Positions 63,016 to 64,000 of a stretch of 64,000 nucleotides of DNA are shown piece after piece (position 1 is the first letter of the stretch; each line of letters begins with the position of its first letter). The notes below the pieces were generated by a model. The model made no database searches, was not told where the DNA came from, and saw nothing but the letters and a program-made list of their open reading frames with translations. The DNA comes from Camillea tinctor. Lineage: Eukaryota > Ascomycota > Sordariomycetes > Xylariales > Xylariaceae. The DNA lies in NCBI GenBank assembly GCA_022578605.1, contig MU394134.1, positions 1-64,000 of the forward strand. The letters are read 5' to 3'. A program made the translations under genes and the position numbers.

Positions 63016-64000
63016 AGCTAAATATTGGTAGATAGATGATGACTCCTAGATTGGGCTGGAGTTAGTTACACTTGGGAGTTTTCCTTCTTGAATCAAGAGA
63101 AGGAGGGATAAGAAAGGGCAAAGGGGGTAAATACTCGGTTAGGACGCATTGATATTAGTTATATAATATATGAATCGATATCAACATCCTATGAATGCTT
63201 TTTGTATGCTCATTCGCTAAGGTGAACCTTCGCATAGGAATAGGTACCAATGTATGCGTGTATAGATACACAGCTGAACTATACACCCCGAACTCATCTG
63301 GCTCTGTTTGGATGCTCTGACTTATATTGATATACTATAGGAATATGAATCCTCTAACTTCCTTCCCTAGTCTCATCCTGGTCACGCAGAGTAGAAGAAA
63401 AAACAGTCGAGCAAGTAAGTGAAACTTCTTTATCGGCCGTTAGAACAAGGCATTCCCCATTGATAATTCGTTCGTTCGTTTGTTCGTTGATGATCTGCAT
63501 CGCTCGCTATCTAAGTAGGTTAGGTATGTAGTAAATATATCGTTCCATAGTAATAGTAGTAGTAACGTAACGAACGCCCCCTTTCCGCAAAGAGAATATC
63601 AAAAAAAATAGGCTAATAGAAGAATATGTACAAGACGAGAAAGGTATTTCCCCCTTATAATATGTAACCCCCTCAGTGTCAGTTATGACTTCGGTCTAAG
63701 TACTCCAAGCAATCAATCATATCTTATTTTCATTCAGTTGTCAGTTCTTGAGAAAAGGTAAGGGGGGGGGGGGGGGGGGTATAGGTGTAGTTTGTCTTGT
63801 GCCTTTATCTTTTCTTCTCTCTTTTGGAGATTGGTTTTGTTTCTCTTGTTTTCATATCGTGTTATGTTGTGTTTGAATCCTCCCATAATATCTGATAATA
63901 GCCATCAAAGCTTCCCCCCCCTTTTTTTTTTCTGCATATCCCATCACTGACTGTATAGATAGAGATAGACAACCTAGGTAGGTGATAAATCCCAAGAAAA
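63016..64000. other. Terminal intergenic sequence
   Basis: No gene is supported. It contains an 18-base G run at 63762-63779 and an ACCTAGGTAGGT motif near 63973. Otherwise it is AT-rich with pyrimidine tracts. Confidence 0.6.
63762..63779. repeat. Poly-G homopolymer (18 G)
   Basis: An uninterrupted run of 18 G residues in non-coding DNA. Like the poly-C at the window start, its exact length may be unreliable. Confidence 0.85.

Overview
The window looks like nuclear chromosomal DNA of a filamentous ascomycete (Pezizomycotina, most likely a sordariomycete). Genes carry short GT-AG introns of about 42-170 bp, often with CTRAC/CTAAC-type branch sites. Intergenic DNA is long, has few open frames, and is rich in short TACCTA/ACCTAGGT motifs. 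Twelve protein-coding genes are supported. Exon chains were worked out by joining frames at splice sites and checking that family motifs stay in frame. I saw no convincing tRNA, rRNA or CRISPR array.

Layout. 1-12.2 kb: a 91-bp poly-C tract, a conserved-looking protein of unknown function on the minus strand (2004-3893), then about 8 kb without genes. 12.2-19.0 kb: a GC-rich orphan medium-chain dehydrogenase/reductase, the GPI mannosyltransferase Gpi18/PIG-V, and a YTH-domain RNA reader. 19.0-27.0 kb: gene desert with two faint coding relics. 27.0-30.0 kb: a 980-residue serine-rich protein of unknown function. 34.9-42.7 kb: a Golgi-type nucleotide-sugar transporter followed by the meiotic crossover helicase Mer3/HFM1. 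43.6-52.0 kb: a divergent pair, an MFS sugar permease and a GH2 beta-galactosidase, which reads as a lactose/beta-galactoside utilisation unit. 52.7-56.7 kb: a second divergent pair of secreted products, a small secreted wall-type protein and a PL1 pectate lyase. 57.3-58.3 kb: a 979-bp non-autonomous DNA transposon with terminal inverted repeats of about 200 bp and a minisatellite core. 60.5-63.0 kb: a leaderless protealysin-like M4 metallopeptidase followed, in the same reading frame, by an unusual Gly/Ser repeat tract.

How the genes fit together. The permease and beta-galactosidase would import and split galactosides. With the pectate lyase and the small secreted protein they suit a saprotroph or plant-associated fungus feeding on plant walls. 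Gpi18 and the nucleotide-sugar transporter both serve secretory-pathway glycosylation, though they are not clustered. YTH readers and Mer3 are both linked to meiosis in fungi, but nothing here shows co-regulation.

The observations most worth a second look are three. The Gly/Ser tract sits in frame behind the M4 peptidase, interrupted by single TAG codons. The transposon is intact-looking and has a TA duplication. The lac-type divergent pair shows a strong GC rise towards the 3' ends of both genes.
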